DNA of 64,000 nucleotides from Polaribacter sargassicola (GCF_021991835.1 NZ_JAHDAU010000004.1:124001-188000); one strand, 5' to 3'. Shown: positions 1 through 10,600, counted from the stretch's first letter. Made by a program: numbers and translations. The notes: generated by a model from the sequence alone, not told the origin.

Positions 1-1519
1 CTTTTTTAAATACTTTGTAATGATTACTTCCTTTTGCGGCAATTTGTGGTAAATGTGTAATCGCAATTACTTGCATATTTTTACTCATTTTTTGCATAAT
101 TGCAGCTATTTTATTAGAAACTTCACCAGAAACTCCTGTATCTATTTCATCAAAAATAATGGTTGGCAATTGTGTGTTTTCTGATAAAATAGTTTTTACA
201 GATAACATAATTCTAGACAACTCACCACCAGAAGCAACTTTTTTCAATTCGCCAAAACTACCACCTTTATTTGCAGAAAAAAGGAATTCTAACTCATCTT
301 TTCCGTTAGCAAAATAGTTTTTAGTTGGTGTTATTTTTATTGAAAAACGAGCGTTTTCCATTCCTAAATCATTTAATAAAGCTTGTAATTCTTTATTTAA
401 TTTTGGTATCGATTTAGTTCTTGCATTTGTAATTAAATCTGCAACTTTATCTAACTTACCAGAAACGTCGTCTATTTCTTTTTGTTTTTCATTAATAACT
501 TCGTCTGCAGATTCTACTTGCGCTACTTTTTCTGATAAATCTTCAAAAACAGTGATCAATTCTGCATTAGAACTTACTGTGTGTTTTTTCTGTAAATTAT
601 ATAACAGTTGTAATCTATCATTAATTTCTTCCGCTTCATTTGGATTAAAATCTACATTTTCATTCGCATCTTCTAATTCATTTACAACGTCATCAATTTC
701 TATTTTTACAGAAGTAATTCTTTCTGATAACTCTTGATACTCTTTAGAAAAAGCGGCTATTTTACTCAACCTATTCTCTAATGTATTTAATAAATTCTGA
801 ATACCAATTTCTTCGTTAATTGTAATTTCTAAAGCTTCAGATAAATTGGTTTTTATTTCTTCTATATTATTTAATTTCTCTAATTTTTCTTCTAATTCTT
901 CTTGTTCATCAACTTTAATATTTGCTTCTTCTAATTCTTTAAAAAGGTGCAAATTGTATTCGTATTGTTGGTTGGCTTCTTTCTTTTTATTTTCTAAATT
1001 AGAAAGTTCTTTTTTTAATTTATTTAGCTGAGAAAATCCTCTTTTGTAAGAAGCAATTCTTTTACTATTTTTTGCCAAAGCATCTAAAATAGAAAACTGA
1101 AAATCGTTATCTGACAACTCCATTGTTTGATGCTGAGAATGTACATCAATCAACTTTGTTCTTAATTTATTTAATACAGATAAAGTTACCGGAGTATCAT
1201 TTACAAAAGCTCTAGATTTACCCGAAGGAAGAATTTCTCTTCTAATAATTGTTTCAGCCTCATAATCTAAATCTACTTCGTTAAAAAAGTCTTCTAAATT
1301 ATAATTAGCAATTGATACTTTAGCTTCTACAACACATTTTTTTGTAGTGTCTTTTAAGGACGATAAATCTGCTCTATTACCTAAAACCAAACCCAAAGCG
1401 CCTAAAAGAATAGACTTACCTGCTCCTGTTTCACCAGTTATAATGGATAATCCTGAAGAAAAATCAATAGATAATTGATTGATTAATGCGTAGTTATTTA
1501 TGGATAGTTGTGCTAACAA
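1..1519 (-). CDS. recN: DNA repair protein RecN (partial, C-terminus outside window)
   Basis: SMC-like ATPase that holds and processes broken DNA ends in recombinational repair. The reverse strand reads open from 1519 to the window edge, about 506 residues of the usual ~550. The N-terminus reads LAQLSINNYALI, followed by a Walker A (GETGAGKS, about residues 29-36). A long coiled-coil middle rich in Glu, Lys and Leu follows, then the RecN C-terminal signature (VASGGELSRIMLS) and a Walker B (IIFDEIDTG), and the reading reaches the D-loop/His region (AITHLPQIA). The start is a TTG at 1519; no ATG fits the family N-terminus. It lies 70 nt downstream of the DUF4835 gene and is probably the last gene of the bamD-rpoZ-coaBC operon. 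Identification is firm; only about 45 residues are missing. Confidence 0.95.
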   Translation of the reverse strand, partial: MLAQLSINNYALINQLSIDFSSGLSIITGETGAGKSILLGALGLVLGNRADLSSLKDTTKKCVVEAKVSIANYNLEDFFNEVDLDYEAETIIRREILPSGKSRAFVNDTPVTLSVLNKLRTKLIDVHSQHQTMELSDNDFQFSILDALAKNSKRIASYKRGFSQLNKLKKELSNLENKKKEANQQYEYNLHLFKELEEANIKVDEQEELEEKLEKLNNIEEIKTNLSEALEITINEEIGIQNLLNTLENRLSKIAAFSKEYQELSERITSVKIEIDDVVNELEDANENVDFNPNEAEEINDRLQLLYNLQKKHTVSSNAELITVFEDLSEKVAQVESADEVINEKQKEIDDVSGKLDKVADLITNARTKSIPKLNKELQALLNDLGMENARFSIKITPTKNYFANGKDELEFLFSANKGGSFGELKKVASGGELSRIMLSVKTILSENTQLPTIIFDEIDTGVSGEVSNKIAAIMQKMSKNMQVIAITHLPQIAAKGSNHYKVFKK

Positions 1520-1589
1520 ATTTTCTGTATTTTGAAAAATAAAATTAGTGAAATTTGTATAAAAATTAAAGAATAATAGAAACTAAAAC

Positions 1590-2480
1590 CTAGTTAATAT
1601 TTCTCCACTTAGAATTGTTGTTTGTAGATATTTTCTTAACAACTTGTATTAGTTTGTTTTTACTTCTGGTTTCTGGTCCATCAGAGTAAATATTTACAAT
1701 TTCATCTGCCTTAGCATCAAAAAATAAACGAATTAAGTAATTACCAACTGTTTTATTATATATTTTTTCTAAAGAAATTACTGCATCTTCTATAGCTTGT
1801 TTTGCATCACTTTTATTAGAAGCAAGATTGTCTAAACCTTTTCTATGATAATTGTAAGTTGCCGTTTTAAATGCTGTTAATTTAGGTGATAAAAAATTAT
1901 CTATCAATAAAAAACGATTTTGTTCACCTACTACATTTTGCCAAGCTGCAAGACCACTTTGTTGTGCTTGTAGCATTACGTTTTGCGCTTCTTTAAAATA
2001 AACTTCTCCACCATTTTTCTTAAAAGTATCTGCATCTGCACCTAAAATGACGTTTGCATAAAAAACAATGGTAGATACCAAATTATTATCAAAAGAATTT
2101 CTGTTATAAATTAAAGGATCAAACTCATTATATCTAAAGCTAAAATCGTTGTCTTTTAAACTTAAAACGGGTGTTGCGTATGTAGAACCATAAACTGGCC
2201 TTGTAGATTGTACTTGTAAAGTAGCTTCAAAACTATTAGACTGCCTAGAGGTAATAATAATTGTAAAAGCACAATCTATTCTCTCTTCTGGTTTTACTTC
2301 TTTGTTAGTCCATTTTGTTTGATTAATAAACTCTGATAAAGACTTTTCTAAAGTTTTAAAAACCTGAGTATTTGTACCTTCTACTTGATTATAGTTAATA
2401 GTTACTAAAGAATTTAATTCTTGAGAATTACTCTTAAAAACTAAAAATAATAACAGTAAAAGGAATACAATTTTACGCAT
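1590..2480 (-). CDS. DUF4835 family protein (PorD-like, T9SS-associated)
   Basis: Secreted protein of 296 residues with a clear signal peptide (about 1-19, cleavage near SNSQ-EL). It matches DUF4835, a Bacteroidota family that always sits next to coaBC and recN and has been called PorD in connection with the type IX secretion system; that functional name is recalled from the literature and not shown here. The body is alpha/beta with no membrane segment after the signal, so a periplasmic or outer-membrane-associated location is likely. Its start overlaps the end of coaBC by 8 nt, so translation is probably coupled. No catalytic motif is visible. Confidence 0.8.
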   Translation of the reverse strand: MRKIVFLLLLLFLVFKSNSQELNSLVTINYNQVEGTNTQVFKTLEKSLSEFINQTKWTNKEVKPEERIDCAFTIIITSRQSNSFEATLQVQSTRPVYGSTYATPVLSLKDNDFSFRYNEFDPLIYNRNSFDNNLVSTIVFYANVILGADADTFKKNGGEVYFKEAQNVMLQAQQSGLAAWQNVVGEQNRFLLIDNFLSPKLTAFKTATYNYHRKGLDNLASNKSDAKQAIEDAVISLEKIYNKTVGNYLIRLFFDAKADEIVNIYSDGPETRSKNKLIQVVKKISTNNNSKWRNIN

Positions 2481-3684
2481 TTATCTTCTTAACAATTTCA
2501 TTTATGATATCTTTAGCAACTTCTACTTTAGATTTTAATTCAAAAGATTTTTCTCTTAAATCTTTATCTATAATCGTTATTTTATTTGTGTCGGTTGCAA
2601 AACCAGCTCCTTTGTCTTGTAAAGAGTTTAATACAATTGCATCTAATTTTTTACGTTTAAGTTTACCTTTTGCGTTTTCTAACTCGTTATTAGTTTCTAA
2701 TGCAAAACCTACCAAAAATTGATCTTTTTTAATTTTACCTAAAGATGCTAAAATATCTTTTGTTGGTGCTAATTCTATTTGTAACGAAGAATCTTTCTTT
2801 TTTATTTTCTGACTCGCAACATTATTTGGTTTATAATCTGCAACAGCTGCAGAAAGTATTGCGATATCTACATCATTAAAATAAGAATGAGCAGCAACAT
2901 ACATATCTTCGGCAGAAACTACATCTATTCTTTTTACAAATGAATGATTTATTTTTTGATTGCTTGGTCCAGAAATTAAATAGACTTCTGCTCCTAAATT
3001 TGCTGCGGCTTTTGCAATTGCAAATCCCATTTTACCTGAAGAATGATTTCCTATAAAACGCACAGGATCTATAGCCTCATAAGTTGGACCTGCAGTTAAT
3101 AATAGTTTTTTTCCTTTTAAAGGTAATTTAGATAAAATATCATTTTCTATAAAAGCCACAATATCTTCTGGTTCTGCCATTCTTCCTTCTCCTACCAAAC
3201 CACTAGCTAACTCACCAGAAGTTGCAGGAATTATAGTGTTGCCAAAAGATTTTAATTTATCTAAACTTTTCTTTGTTGATGGATGAATGTACATATCCAA
3301 ATCCATTGCAGGTGCTAAGTAAACAGGGCATTTAGAAGATAAATAAGTTGCTAATAACAAATTATCACAAGTTCCGTTTGCCATCTTAGACATGGTATTT
3401 GCTGTTGCAGGTGCAATAACCATATAATCTGCCCAAAGACCTAAATCTACATGATTGTTCCATAATTCATTTTCATCTTCTTTATCATAAAAAGTTGAAT
3501 GAACTGGGTTTTTAGAAAGTGTAGATAATGTAAGAGGTGTTATAAAATCTTTAGACGCAGGTGTCATAACTACTTTAACCTCTGCGTCTAATTTTATAAA
3601 TAAACGAACTAAACTAGCCGTCTTATATGCTGCTATACCAGCAGTAATACCTAAAAGGATTTTTTTACCACTTAAAACAGACAT
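2473..3684 (-). CDS. coaBC: Bifunctional phosphopantothenoylcysteine decarboxylase / phosphopantothenate-cysteine ligase
   Basis: Carries out two cytoplasmic steps of coenzyme A synthesis: CTP-dependent ligation of cysteine to 4'-phosphopantothenate, then FMN-dependent decarboxylation. The CoaC half (about 1-185) has the flavoprotein start GITAGIAAYK, the catalytic-His motif NHVDL and the substrate clamp APATANTMSKMANG. The CoaB half (about 190-403) has GPTYEAIDPVRFIGNHSSGKMG and KLDAIVLNS. The 403-residue length is normal. The flexible-flap motif reads ELASGLVGEGRM, with Ser where E. coli Dfp has its proton-donor Cys158 (ACGD). The start codon overlaps the rpoZ stop by one base. It belongs to the bamD-recN operon. 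Confidence 0.96.
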   Translation of the reverse strand: MSVLSGKKILLGITAGIAAYKTASLVRLFIKLDAEVKVVMTPASKDFITPLTLSTLSKNPVHSTFYDKEDENELWNNHVDLGLWADYMVIAPATANTMSKMANGTCDNLLLATYLSSKCPVYLAPAMDLDMYIHPSTKKSLDKLKSFGNTIIPATSGELASGLVGEGRMAEPEDIVAFIENDILSKLPLKGKKLLLTAGPTYEAIDPVRFIGNHSSGKMGFAIAKAAANLGAEVYLISGPSNQKINHSFVKRIDVVSAEDMYVAAHSYFNDVDIAILSAAVADYKPNNVASQKIKKKDSSLQIELAPTKDILASLGKIKKDQFLVGFALETNNELENAKGKLKRKKLDAIVLNSLQDKGAGFATDTNKITIIDKDLREKSFELKSKVEVAKDIINEIVKKINA

Positions 3685-4004
3685 TATTCTGCTTCTGGAT
3701 TTCTAAAATATACTTTATCATTTAACCACTCCTCAACAGCTAATGCAGTTGGTTTTGGTAATTTTTCGTAAAATTTAGAAACCTCTATTTGTTCTTTATT
3801 TTCAAAAACTTCTTCTAAACTATCGTTATAAGTAGCAAACTCATCTAATTTATCAACCAATTCTTTCTTTAAATCTGCATTTATTTGGTTTGCTCTTTTG
3901 GCAATAACAGAAATAGCTTCGTAAATGTTTTGTGTTGGAGCTTCTATTTCGTTTTTGTTATAAGTAACAGTACTTAATGCTGCCTTTGTATCTTTATAGT
4001 CCAT
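3684..4004 (-). CDS. rpoZ: RNA polymerase omega subunit, Bacteroidota type
   Basis: Small subunit (106 residues) that helps assemble the beta' subunit of RNA polymerase. The sequence has the omega/Rpb6-like core (TQNIYEAISVIAKRANQINADLK) and the Bacteroidota C-terminal end (ALAVEEWLNDKVYFRNPE). It is recognised mainly by this pattern and by its fixed place between bamD and coaBC. It starts 5 nt after the bamD stop and overlaps coaBC by one base, so it is co-transcribed with both. No oddities seen. Confidence 0.88.
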   Translation of the reverse strand: MDYKDTKAALSTVTYNKNEIEAPTQNIYEAISVIAKRANQINADLKKELVDKLDEFATYNDSLEEVFENKEQIEVSKFYEKLPKPTALAVEEWLNDKVYFRNPEAE

Positions 4005-4009
4005 AATAA

Positions 4010-4882
4010 TTACTTAATTATTGTTTCTTTTTGTTTTTTTTGAAATTCTAGTTGTTTAGCAATTAATTCTTCCGCAACCTTTTTTTCTTCTTTTAGAGTT
4101 ACTAACATTGTGTTAGCCTCTTCCATAAATTTAGATTTAGGAAAATTTCTTTCTAACTTTTCATATGCTCTAACAGCATCATCTACCCTTTCTGGTTTTC
4201 TTCTAATTGTACTTTTTAGCACAAAATCATGTGCTGCTTTTAGCCTGTAAAATAAAGCCTCTTCTTTAAACTCAGAACCTAAATAATCTGCTAATAAATT
4301 ATCAAAAGCTTGTATTGCTGCTTTATAATTTCTCATATCATAATCTGCAGTTCTGTAATAAGTTTTTGCTATTTCAAAGTATTTTTTTTGAAGCTTGTAT
4401 CTTAAGTCTTTATAATGTTGATTAGCTTCTTCTATTTTATCTGAATCTGGATAATCATTTATAAAGCTTTGAAAAGCTTCTAATGCTTTTATTGTTTCTG
4501 TTGGATCTTTACTATAAACCGGCGAAGCTAATTTATAGCTGTAAGCAGATAAAAAAGCCGCTTCTTCTTTCTTAGAACTTTTAGGGTAATTTTTAGCAAA
4601 TCGATCAAAATAATAACCAGAAATACTGTAATCTTTCTCGTTAAAGTTAGATTGTGCTACCATATATTGTATACGCTCCATTTGTGGTTTACCTCTGTAA
4701 GTTGGTGTCACCTTTTCGAATAAACGTAAAGCTTTACTGTATTTTTTACTTTCGTAAAGTTTTACAGCCATTTTATATTGTTCTTCTACAGAACCTTTGT
4801 TTAATACTTTTTGATATTCTCCACATGAAAATAATACAAGTGAAACAATCAATAAACACGCTAAATTTTTAATTTTTTGCAT
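4010..4882 (-). CDS. bamD: Outer membrane protein assembly lipoprotein BamD
   Basis: Lipoprotein part of the BAM complex that folds beta-barrel proteins into the outer membrane. The N-terminus is a lipoprotein signal with lipobox LFSC (Cys20). The rest is a run of TPR-like helical hairpins (YKMAVKLYESKKYSKALRLF; DFRFAKNYPKS-type repeats; YEKLERNFPKS) of the YfiO family, 290 residues in all. It heads the operon that continues with rpoZ, coaBC, DUF4835 and recN. A -7 promoter box lies only 4 nt before the ATG, so the mRNA is probably leaderless. Family and role are secure. Confidence 0.92.
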   Translation of the reverse strand: MQKIKNLACLLIVSLVLFSCGEYQKVLNKGSVEEQYKMAVKLYESKKYSKALRLFEKVTPTYRGKPQMERIQYMVAQSNFNEKDYSISGYYFDRFAKNYPKSSKKEEAAFLSAYSYKLASPVYSKDPTETIKALEAFQSFINDYPDSDKIEEANQHYKDLRYKLQKKYFEIAKTYYRTADYDMRNYKAAIQAFDNLLADYLGSEFKEEALFYRLKAAHDFVLKSTIRRKPERVDDAVRAYEKLERNFPKSKFMEEANTMLVTLKEEKKVAEELIAKQLEFQKKQKETIIK

Positions 4883-4886
4883 CCTG

Positions 4887-4894
4887 CAAAATTA
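4887..4894 (-). promoter_or_regulatory. Putative -7 box (TAATTTTG) for bamD operon
   Basis: Reverse strand reads TAATTTTG, matching the Bacteroidota -7 consensus TAnnTTTG, then CAGG and the ATG of bamD. The predicted transcription start falls on or next to the A of the start codon, which implies a leaderless transcript. No clear TTG -33 box is visible in the AT-rich upstream. Confidence 0.5.
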
Positions 4895-5043
4895 GTTATT
4901 AATTATGGATAAATAAAACATTTTTTTTAGACCGCAAATTATGTCTAATAACAATGACACAAAAAACGTAAAAAAAGATTTTATATCCTGCTAAAAGTTT
5001 GTTAATGTTAAAACAATAACTTTTAATTTACCTAAAAAAAATA

Positions 5044-5919
5044 CTAAAAACTTGCTACAAATTTAGAAATTTTAGCTGAAAGTTCATTACTTGCTTTTAC
5101 CAAAGGCAAACGTACTTCGTTTTTACAAATGTTTAATTCTTGTAAAACTGTTTTAATTCCGGCAGGATTATTTTCTTCAAAAATATAATCTATAACATCC
5201 ATCATTTTAAAATGAATTTTATATCCCTCTTTATTGTTACCTTCTAATCCATGATTTATCATTGTAGAAAATTCTTTAGGAAAAGCTTGACCAATTACAG
5301 AAATTACACCAGATCCACCGGCTAAAGCAACACCTAAAGCTAAATCATCATCACCAGAAATCACTAAAAAACCTTCTGGTTTATCTCTTAATAAAGTATT
5401 GTACTGTTGTTGGTTATTACCCGCTTCTTTTACCCCAACTATGTTTTCAAACTCATTTGCTAAACGAATTGTAGTTGCTGGCTCCATATTTTTTGCAGTT
5501 CTACCAGGTACGTTATATAAAATAATTGGTAAATCTGTAGTTTCTGCAATTGCTTTAAAATGTTGATAAAAACCTTCTTGCGTTGGTTTACTATAATAAG
5601 GTGCTACAGAAAGAATACCATCAATACCTGTAAAATCTCTAGTTTTTAGTTCTTCTAAAACTAAAGCTGTATTATTACCACCAACACCTAAAACTAAAGG
5701 CAAACGCTTATTATTAGTCTTTATAATAACATTTATTATCTCTTGTTTTTCTTCTTTTGTAATAGTCGCACTTTCTGCGGTTGTACCGTTTATTACTAGG
5801 TAATCTGTACCGTTGTCTATGTTAAAGTTTACCAATTTTATAAGCGCATCAAAATCTACACTTAAATCTTCTTTAAATGGCGTAACTAAGGCAACTCCGG
5901 TTCCAATAAATTTTTGCAT
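5044..5919 (-). CDS. dapA: 4-hydroxy-tetrahydrodipicolinate synthase
   Basis: Condenses pyruvate with aspartate semialdehyde, the first committed step of lysine and diaminopimelate synthesis in the cytoplasm. The TIM-barrel family is clear: [10 protein letters not shown] at the N-terminus, the TTAES substrate motif (46-50), Tyr135 in LYNVPGRT and the Schiff-base Lys164 in VGVKEAG, 291 residues. I chose the ATG at 5919 (MQKFIGTG), although the frame stays open to a TTG at 5943, because that TTG is part of a promoter box at 5941-5948. The gene is alone, between bamD and the DUF6913 operon. Confidence 0.96.
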   Translation of the reverse strand: MQKFIGTGVALVTPFKEDLSVDFDALIKLVNFNIDNGTDYLVINGTTAESATITKEEKQEIINVIIKTNNKRLPLVLGVGGNNTALVLEELKTRDFTGIDGILSVAPYYSKPTQEGFYQHFKAIAETTDLPIILYNVPGRTAKNMEPATTIRLANEFENIVGVKEAGNNQQQYNTLLRDKPEGFLVISGDDDLALGVALAGGSGVISVIGQAFPKEFSTMINHGLEGNNKEGYKIHFKMMDVIDYIFEENNPAGIKTVLQELNICKNEVRLPLVKASNELSAKISKFVASF

Positions 5920-5940
5920 TATTCTGTATTTTATAAGGCG

Positions 5941-5948
5941 CAAAATTA
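5941..5948 (-). promoter_or_regulatory. Putative -7 box (TAATTTTG) for dapA
   Basis: Reverse strand TAATTTTG fits TAnnTTTG. A transcription start 5-7 nt downstream leaves about 16 nt of leader before the ATG at 5919 and rules out the longer TTG-initiated frame. Confidence 0.5.
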
Positions 5949-6018
5949 CACTTTTATCATTAATTTAAACTAAAAATATTTTTTTCTCGTAAAGAATAAA
6001 CAATTTTAATTTTAAAGT

Positions 6019-6534
6019 TTAATTTTTTAGCTTCTTAAAAAGTTGTAAGTATTTTTTTAGCTCTAAACTAAATGATTTTAAATTTTCTGTTTTTTCTGAT
6101 ATTTCTATTCTATATAAGTTTTCATCTACACCTGTAAACCCAACTTTAAAAGAAGCCCTAGATTGTAAAATTGCCATTTTTAAATATAAGTTATCTTCTT
6201 TAAAATAGCCGATTAATAAATCGAATGGTTCTTCTAAAAAACTTTGTAAATTAGGATTTATAAAATTGCCTTTGCTATTAATATCTTTTTTTGAAAAATA
6301 TTGAAAAGAATCTTCTTTTAGTTTACTGTCTTTACAGAAACTATAGATTTTGATGTTTTTTACACCAAGTATTGATGCAATTTCTTCTTCTAATTTTAAG
6401 CTTTCAGAAATTGTAGATAAGCTAATTATTCCTATACTTTTAATTTCTTTATCTGTGAATATTTCTTTTTTATCTGATAAAATTTTATCAAACTTTTTTC
6501 TTAATCTTAATTCTTTTATATTAAACAAACTCAT
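6019..6534 (-). CDS. DUF6913 domain-containing protein
   Basis: Cytoplasmic protein of about 171 residues with no signal peptide, matching a Flavobacteriaceae family of unknown function (DUF6913) usually found beside dapA. Visible features are a basic N-terminus (LRLRKKFDKIL), alternating strands and helices, and a conserved-looking segment FDLLIGYFKEDNLYLKMAILQSRA that resembles a small nucleotide-binding-type fold; that resemblance is only an impression. The ATG at 6534 is preferred over the TTG one codon earlier. It is the last gene of the ABC/M1 operon, 14 nt after the phytase-like gene. Confidence 0.7.
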   Translation of the reverse strand: MSLFNIKELRLRKKFDKILSDKKEIFTDKEIKSIGIISLSTISESLKLEEEIASILGVKNIKIYSFCKDSKLKEDSFQYFSKKDINSKGNFINPNLQSFLEEPFDLLIGYFKEDNLYLKMAILQSRASFKVGFTGVDENLYRIEISEKTENLKSFSLELKKYLQLFKKLKN

Positions 6535-6548
6535 CAATTTACTATTAT

Positions 6549-7628
6549 TTATTTTTGAATCTCTAACAATATAAATTGATTTAATTGCTTACCGTATAAT
6601 TGAAAATTATCATCAGAAATTAAAATTAAAGTTTGATTTCCGTTCGGTAATTTTGAACCAAAAGTAATTCCTTCTATATTATCTATAATTCTGTCTGTTA
6701 ATTTATCTTTTACATCTTCAAAATTAAAAACCAATCTTTTTTTAAGCGGTACAAATTTAGTTGATTTTAAAGAATCTACATTTAAAATATTTGTAACCTC
6801 ATCATCTAAAACAACATCAAAAATTCTAATGATATTACCGTAAGACTCATAACCACTTTGGTACGTTCTTTCTACAATAAAAAATCGATTTTTTTGATAT
6901 TCTAAAATAGCTGTTACTCCATTTAAATTAATTTTTCCTTTTGCTGGTTTTGTAATATGTTCTAATTGATATGCGAATTGCTTGGTTGCATTTTTGCTTG
7001 TTTTATCATAATAAGTAATTCTTATTGGCGATGATTGTTTTGTAAAAGTTGGTTCTTCTCCATCAACGGTTAAAACACCTTCCATAGCAACCCAAAACCC
7101 TTTTTTATCAAAACTTTTTGAAGAACCTTCTAAAACAGCATTGTGTTTTATTGTTTTTAAATTTGATAAACTTTTTGGTAATTGAAAACTTTCTAAAAAC
7201 TTTCCGTTTTTATCAATATTAAAAACAGATGGCGTTTTATTATAGTTTATAGAACCTTCACTGGTTAAATTGATTGCTCCTGTTTCTTCATCAACAAAAA
7301 CAGACTCTAAATCGAGTACGTTTTCTTGATAAAACTGACTTGTACTGTCCTTTAAATAAATAGATTTTTTAAAATCTACAGCTGTAATTTTATTGTTAGC
7401 AACAATAATATCGCCAGATAAAACTCTTGGGTTTTTAGCATCATCTACTACAAAATAATATTGATTATTGGCAAAATCAACACCAGACAAACCGCCAATT
7501 TTTTCATTATTTAATTTTAACGAATCAGCTAAAATATACTCATCTAAAAAGTTTAATTGTAATTCTTTTGTTGTTTTACAAGATAAAAAAACACAGATTA
7601 TTATCGCTACTAAAAATATTTTTCTCAT
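6549..7628 (-). CDS. Phytase-like (esterase-like activity of phytase) lipoprotein
   Basis: Lipoprotein of 359 residues (lipobox VFLSC, Cys17) whose body matches the phytase-like beta-propeller family (Pfam 'Esterase-like activity of phytase'). Typical segments are GGLSGVDF, YFVVDDAKNPRV, DLESVFVDEETGAI, SEGSI and the C-terminal IEGITFGSKLPNGNQTLILISDDNF. A role in phosphate-ester hydrolysis or ligand binding is family inference; no catalytic residues can be assigned. It starts 5 nt after the ABC/M1 gene and so is in the same operon. In other flavobacteria the position next to DUF6913 is, as I recall, often held by 5'-nucleotidase genes, another phosphate-ester family. Confidence 0.75.
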   Translation of the reverse strand: MRKIFLVAIIICVFLSCKTTKELQLNFLDEYILADSLKLNNEKIGGLSGVDFANNQYYFVVDDAKNPRVLSGDIIVANNKITAVDFKKSIYLKDSTSQFYQENVLDLESVFVDEETGAINLTSEGSINYNKTPSVFNIDKNGKFLESFQLPKSLSNLKTIKHNAVLEGSSKSFDKKGFWVAMEGVLTVDGEEPTFTKQSSPIRITYYDKTSKNATKQFAYQLEHITKPAKGKINLNGVTAILEYQKNRFFIVERTYQSGYESYGNIIRIFDVVLDDEVTNILNVDSLKSTKFVPLKKRLVFNFEDVKDKLTDRIIDNIEGITFGSKLPNGNQTLILISDDNFQLYGKQLNQFILLEIQK

Positions 7629-7633
7629 TTCAT

Positions 7634-10600
7634 TTATAACTTTCTTCTGTTGTCGTCAGATTGTGTATCAATTAATTTATTATAAGGGTCTACACCTACT
7701 TCTACTGGTTTTTTATCTACAATAATTGATATTTTATTATTAATCTGTGTAATTTTATGTTTTTGTAGATATAGCTCTTTTTCTTTGGCAACACCATCAA
7801 CTTCCTCTTCCGTAAAAATACCAATATCTATATAATCTTGTAATGGAAGTGATAAAATTGGCTTGCTCATATTTTCTGATTTATAGCTTAAAGTATCTCC
7901 TACTTTTTCTCCATAAAACTTTTTTCCTTTTTCATCATTTCTATACTTAGAAACTTCAAATTCTATATCTACTTGATATTTTCCGTCTCCTAATGGTATC
8001 GATTTTGCTTCTACAATTCTGTTTTTGTAAAGCGTTATAGTTTCAAACATATCTTTAATTACATATTGTAAAGAATCTGGTGTAACCTCTTTAATGTAAT
8101 TCACCATTTCTACAGAAGTTGTATACGGCGCTTCTTGAAATTGTACCTTTTCTACATATTTTTTTAAAGTTGCGTTTAACTTTTCTTCTCCAATATAATC
8201 ACTTAAAGCATAAAAAACCAAAGATCCTTTTTGATAACGAATGTATCCTTGTCCGTCATTATACATTAAAGGTTTTTCTCTCTTCGTCTCTAAAGTTCTT
8301 TGCATTAAATATCCATCTAAAGCTTCTTTTAAAAACGTGCGCATTTTTGGTTTTCCGTTCTGATGTTCTAATACTTTTAAAGAAACGTATTCCGATAAAC
8401 TTTCTGATAACATTGTTGCTCCTAAAACATCGGCTCCTATTACTTGATGCGCCCACCATTGATGTGCAACTTCGTGTGCTGTTACTGCAAACGGATAATC
8501 TACTCCGTCTTCATTAGTATCATCTACAGCAGCAATAAAACCAAATCCTTCAGAAAACGGAATTGTATTTGCAAATGATTGTGCAAAAGTTCCGTGTGTT
8601 CTCGGAAACTCAATAATTCTTAATTGTTTATGTTGATAAGGACTAAAATTTTTCTCATTATAAGTGATAGATGCTTTCATCCCTTTCATCATTCTATCTA
8701 AATTATAATCGTGTGGTTTATGATAGTAAATTTCTAAACTAATTCCGTTCCACATTTCTTTTTTAACTTGATATCTTGCCGAATTAAATGCATAAAAGTT
8801 CAACATTTTGCTATCCATTTTATAATGGAAATATTTACGACCATCTTCTGTCCACTCTTTTTGCAAATAACCTGGCGCAATGGCAATTTGGTCTTCGGAT
8901 GTAGAAACGGTTGCTTCAAAATCTATCCAATCAGAATCTTTAGAAATATACGTATTGTTTAAAGCCGTAGAATCTGTTGGTTGCGGGCGTAAATTATTTG
9001 GCGGTAAATCGTATTTTTCTCTTGTTTTATTATCTGTTAGTTCTCCGCCAGAAGAATATCCTAAAGAAGGAAACATGGAGAAATTATTTAAAAAAGTTCC
9101 GTTTTCTAAAACAGGAGATTTTCTTTGAAACATGGTATTTTTATCACTCTTAACATGCACGGTTAATTGTAAAGAATCGCCTGGCAGTATTTTTTTATCG
9201 AACTTATAAATATCAAAATTAAAAACAGTGTCTTCTAAAACCAAATTGTTTGGTTTATTAAACTCAAAAGTACTTTCTAACGAATTATGATTTAAAAAAA
9301 TACTATCAATAGCTTTGTCAGTTTTATTTATCATTGTAAAAACAGCACTTGCTTTGTACGTTCTTTTCTTCGGATAAATGGCTACATCAGCATTTACAGC
9401 TACAATTCTTGGTTGTTTGTAATTCTCGTATTTTTTATATGTTTTTTCCCATTTTACAGCATTTAATTCAGCTTGTTTAGAGGCAGAATTTTCTTCATCC
9501 GATTTTGTTTCTTGATAAATGGTAAATCCTAAAGTTAAAAAAGCAACTGAAAAAATAGCTAAACTTATTTTTTGAGGTATTTTAAATCTATTTTTAGCAA
9601 TTTCTAATCTTTCTGCAAAAGAATTTGGCAAACCTCTAACCCAAAATAAAACACTAGCAATTAGTAATAAACTTCCGCCTAAAATCCAATAGATTTTGTA
9701 CCATAAATATCTAGATAATGCAGAGCCATAACCATTCATATCAGAATAACTAAAACCTGGCCCTTCGTTATATTTAAAGATAGCCAATTCTATTCCTACT
9801 AAATCTAAAAACGGAATTCCGATAGCTACAATCAATAAAACCAACAAACCTAAATATTGATTTTTAAACAAGGTTTGTACAAAAATTGCCAAGAAAGCCC
9901 AAACCACATAGTTTAAAAATTTTAAGCCAAATAGTTCTTTTACATAATGACCGATTTCGAAATTATAATATCCTTGATATGCTTGAAACAACATACCAGA
10001 AACCATAATTACTGCCAATAAAACCAATTGCATTTTTAAAATGGCAATTAATTTAGAGAATAATAAGGTCCAATTTGGTATGGGTGTACTATCAACTAAA
10101 TGATTAATTTTTGCTGTTCTGGCTCTTTGTATTAACATACCTGAATATAAAAAAGTACAAATGTTAATTACAAATAAACTAAAGATATTTCCACCGCCTA
10201 ACATTTGCCAAGTTACTGGTAATGTATCTGTTCCAAAAATTTCACTAGAAATAAACAGCGTTCCAAATAACATTAAAAGCCCAACAATAAGAATGCAAAT
10301 AAATGGTAAACTTTTAAAAATGTATTTAAAATCGATGTTAGACAACTTCCACATCACTTTTAAATTCTGAATAAAAGAATAATCATAAGATACTTTTGGC
10401 AATGTTATTCTTGTAATTCCGCTAAAATTAGATTTTGTAACTCTTTCTCCTTTAGATCTTTTAAAAGAAAGTGTAATGGCATTCTGAGTAAATTTAAAGT
10501 ATTTGTAAACCAAACCAAAAATTAAAGAAGAAACTACCAACCACAACAGGCGATTATAAATTACCAATTCTCCGATAGGCAATTGCAGTTCATTTTGCTC

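Noticed and set aside
5920..5943. N-terminal extension of dapA to TTG 5943
   Set aside because: The TTG is part of the TAATTTTG promoter box and the extra residues do not match DapA proteins.
8119..8517. Long open frame on the plus strand inside the ABC/M1 gene
   Set aside because: Shadow of a 1218-codon gene with clear motifs; its own translation is Leu/His-rich without domain character.
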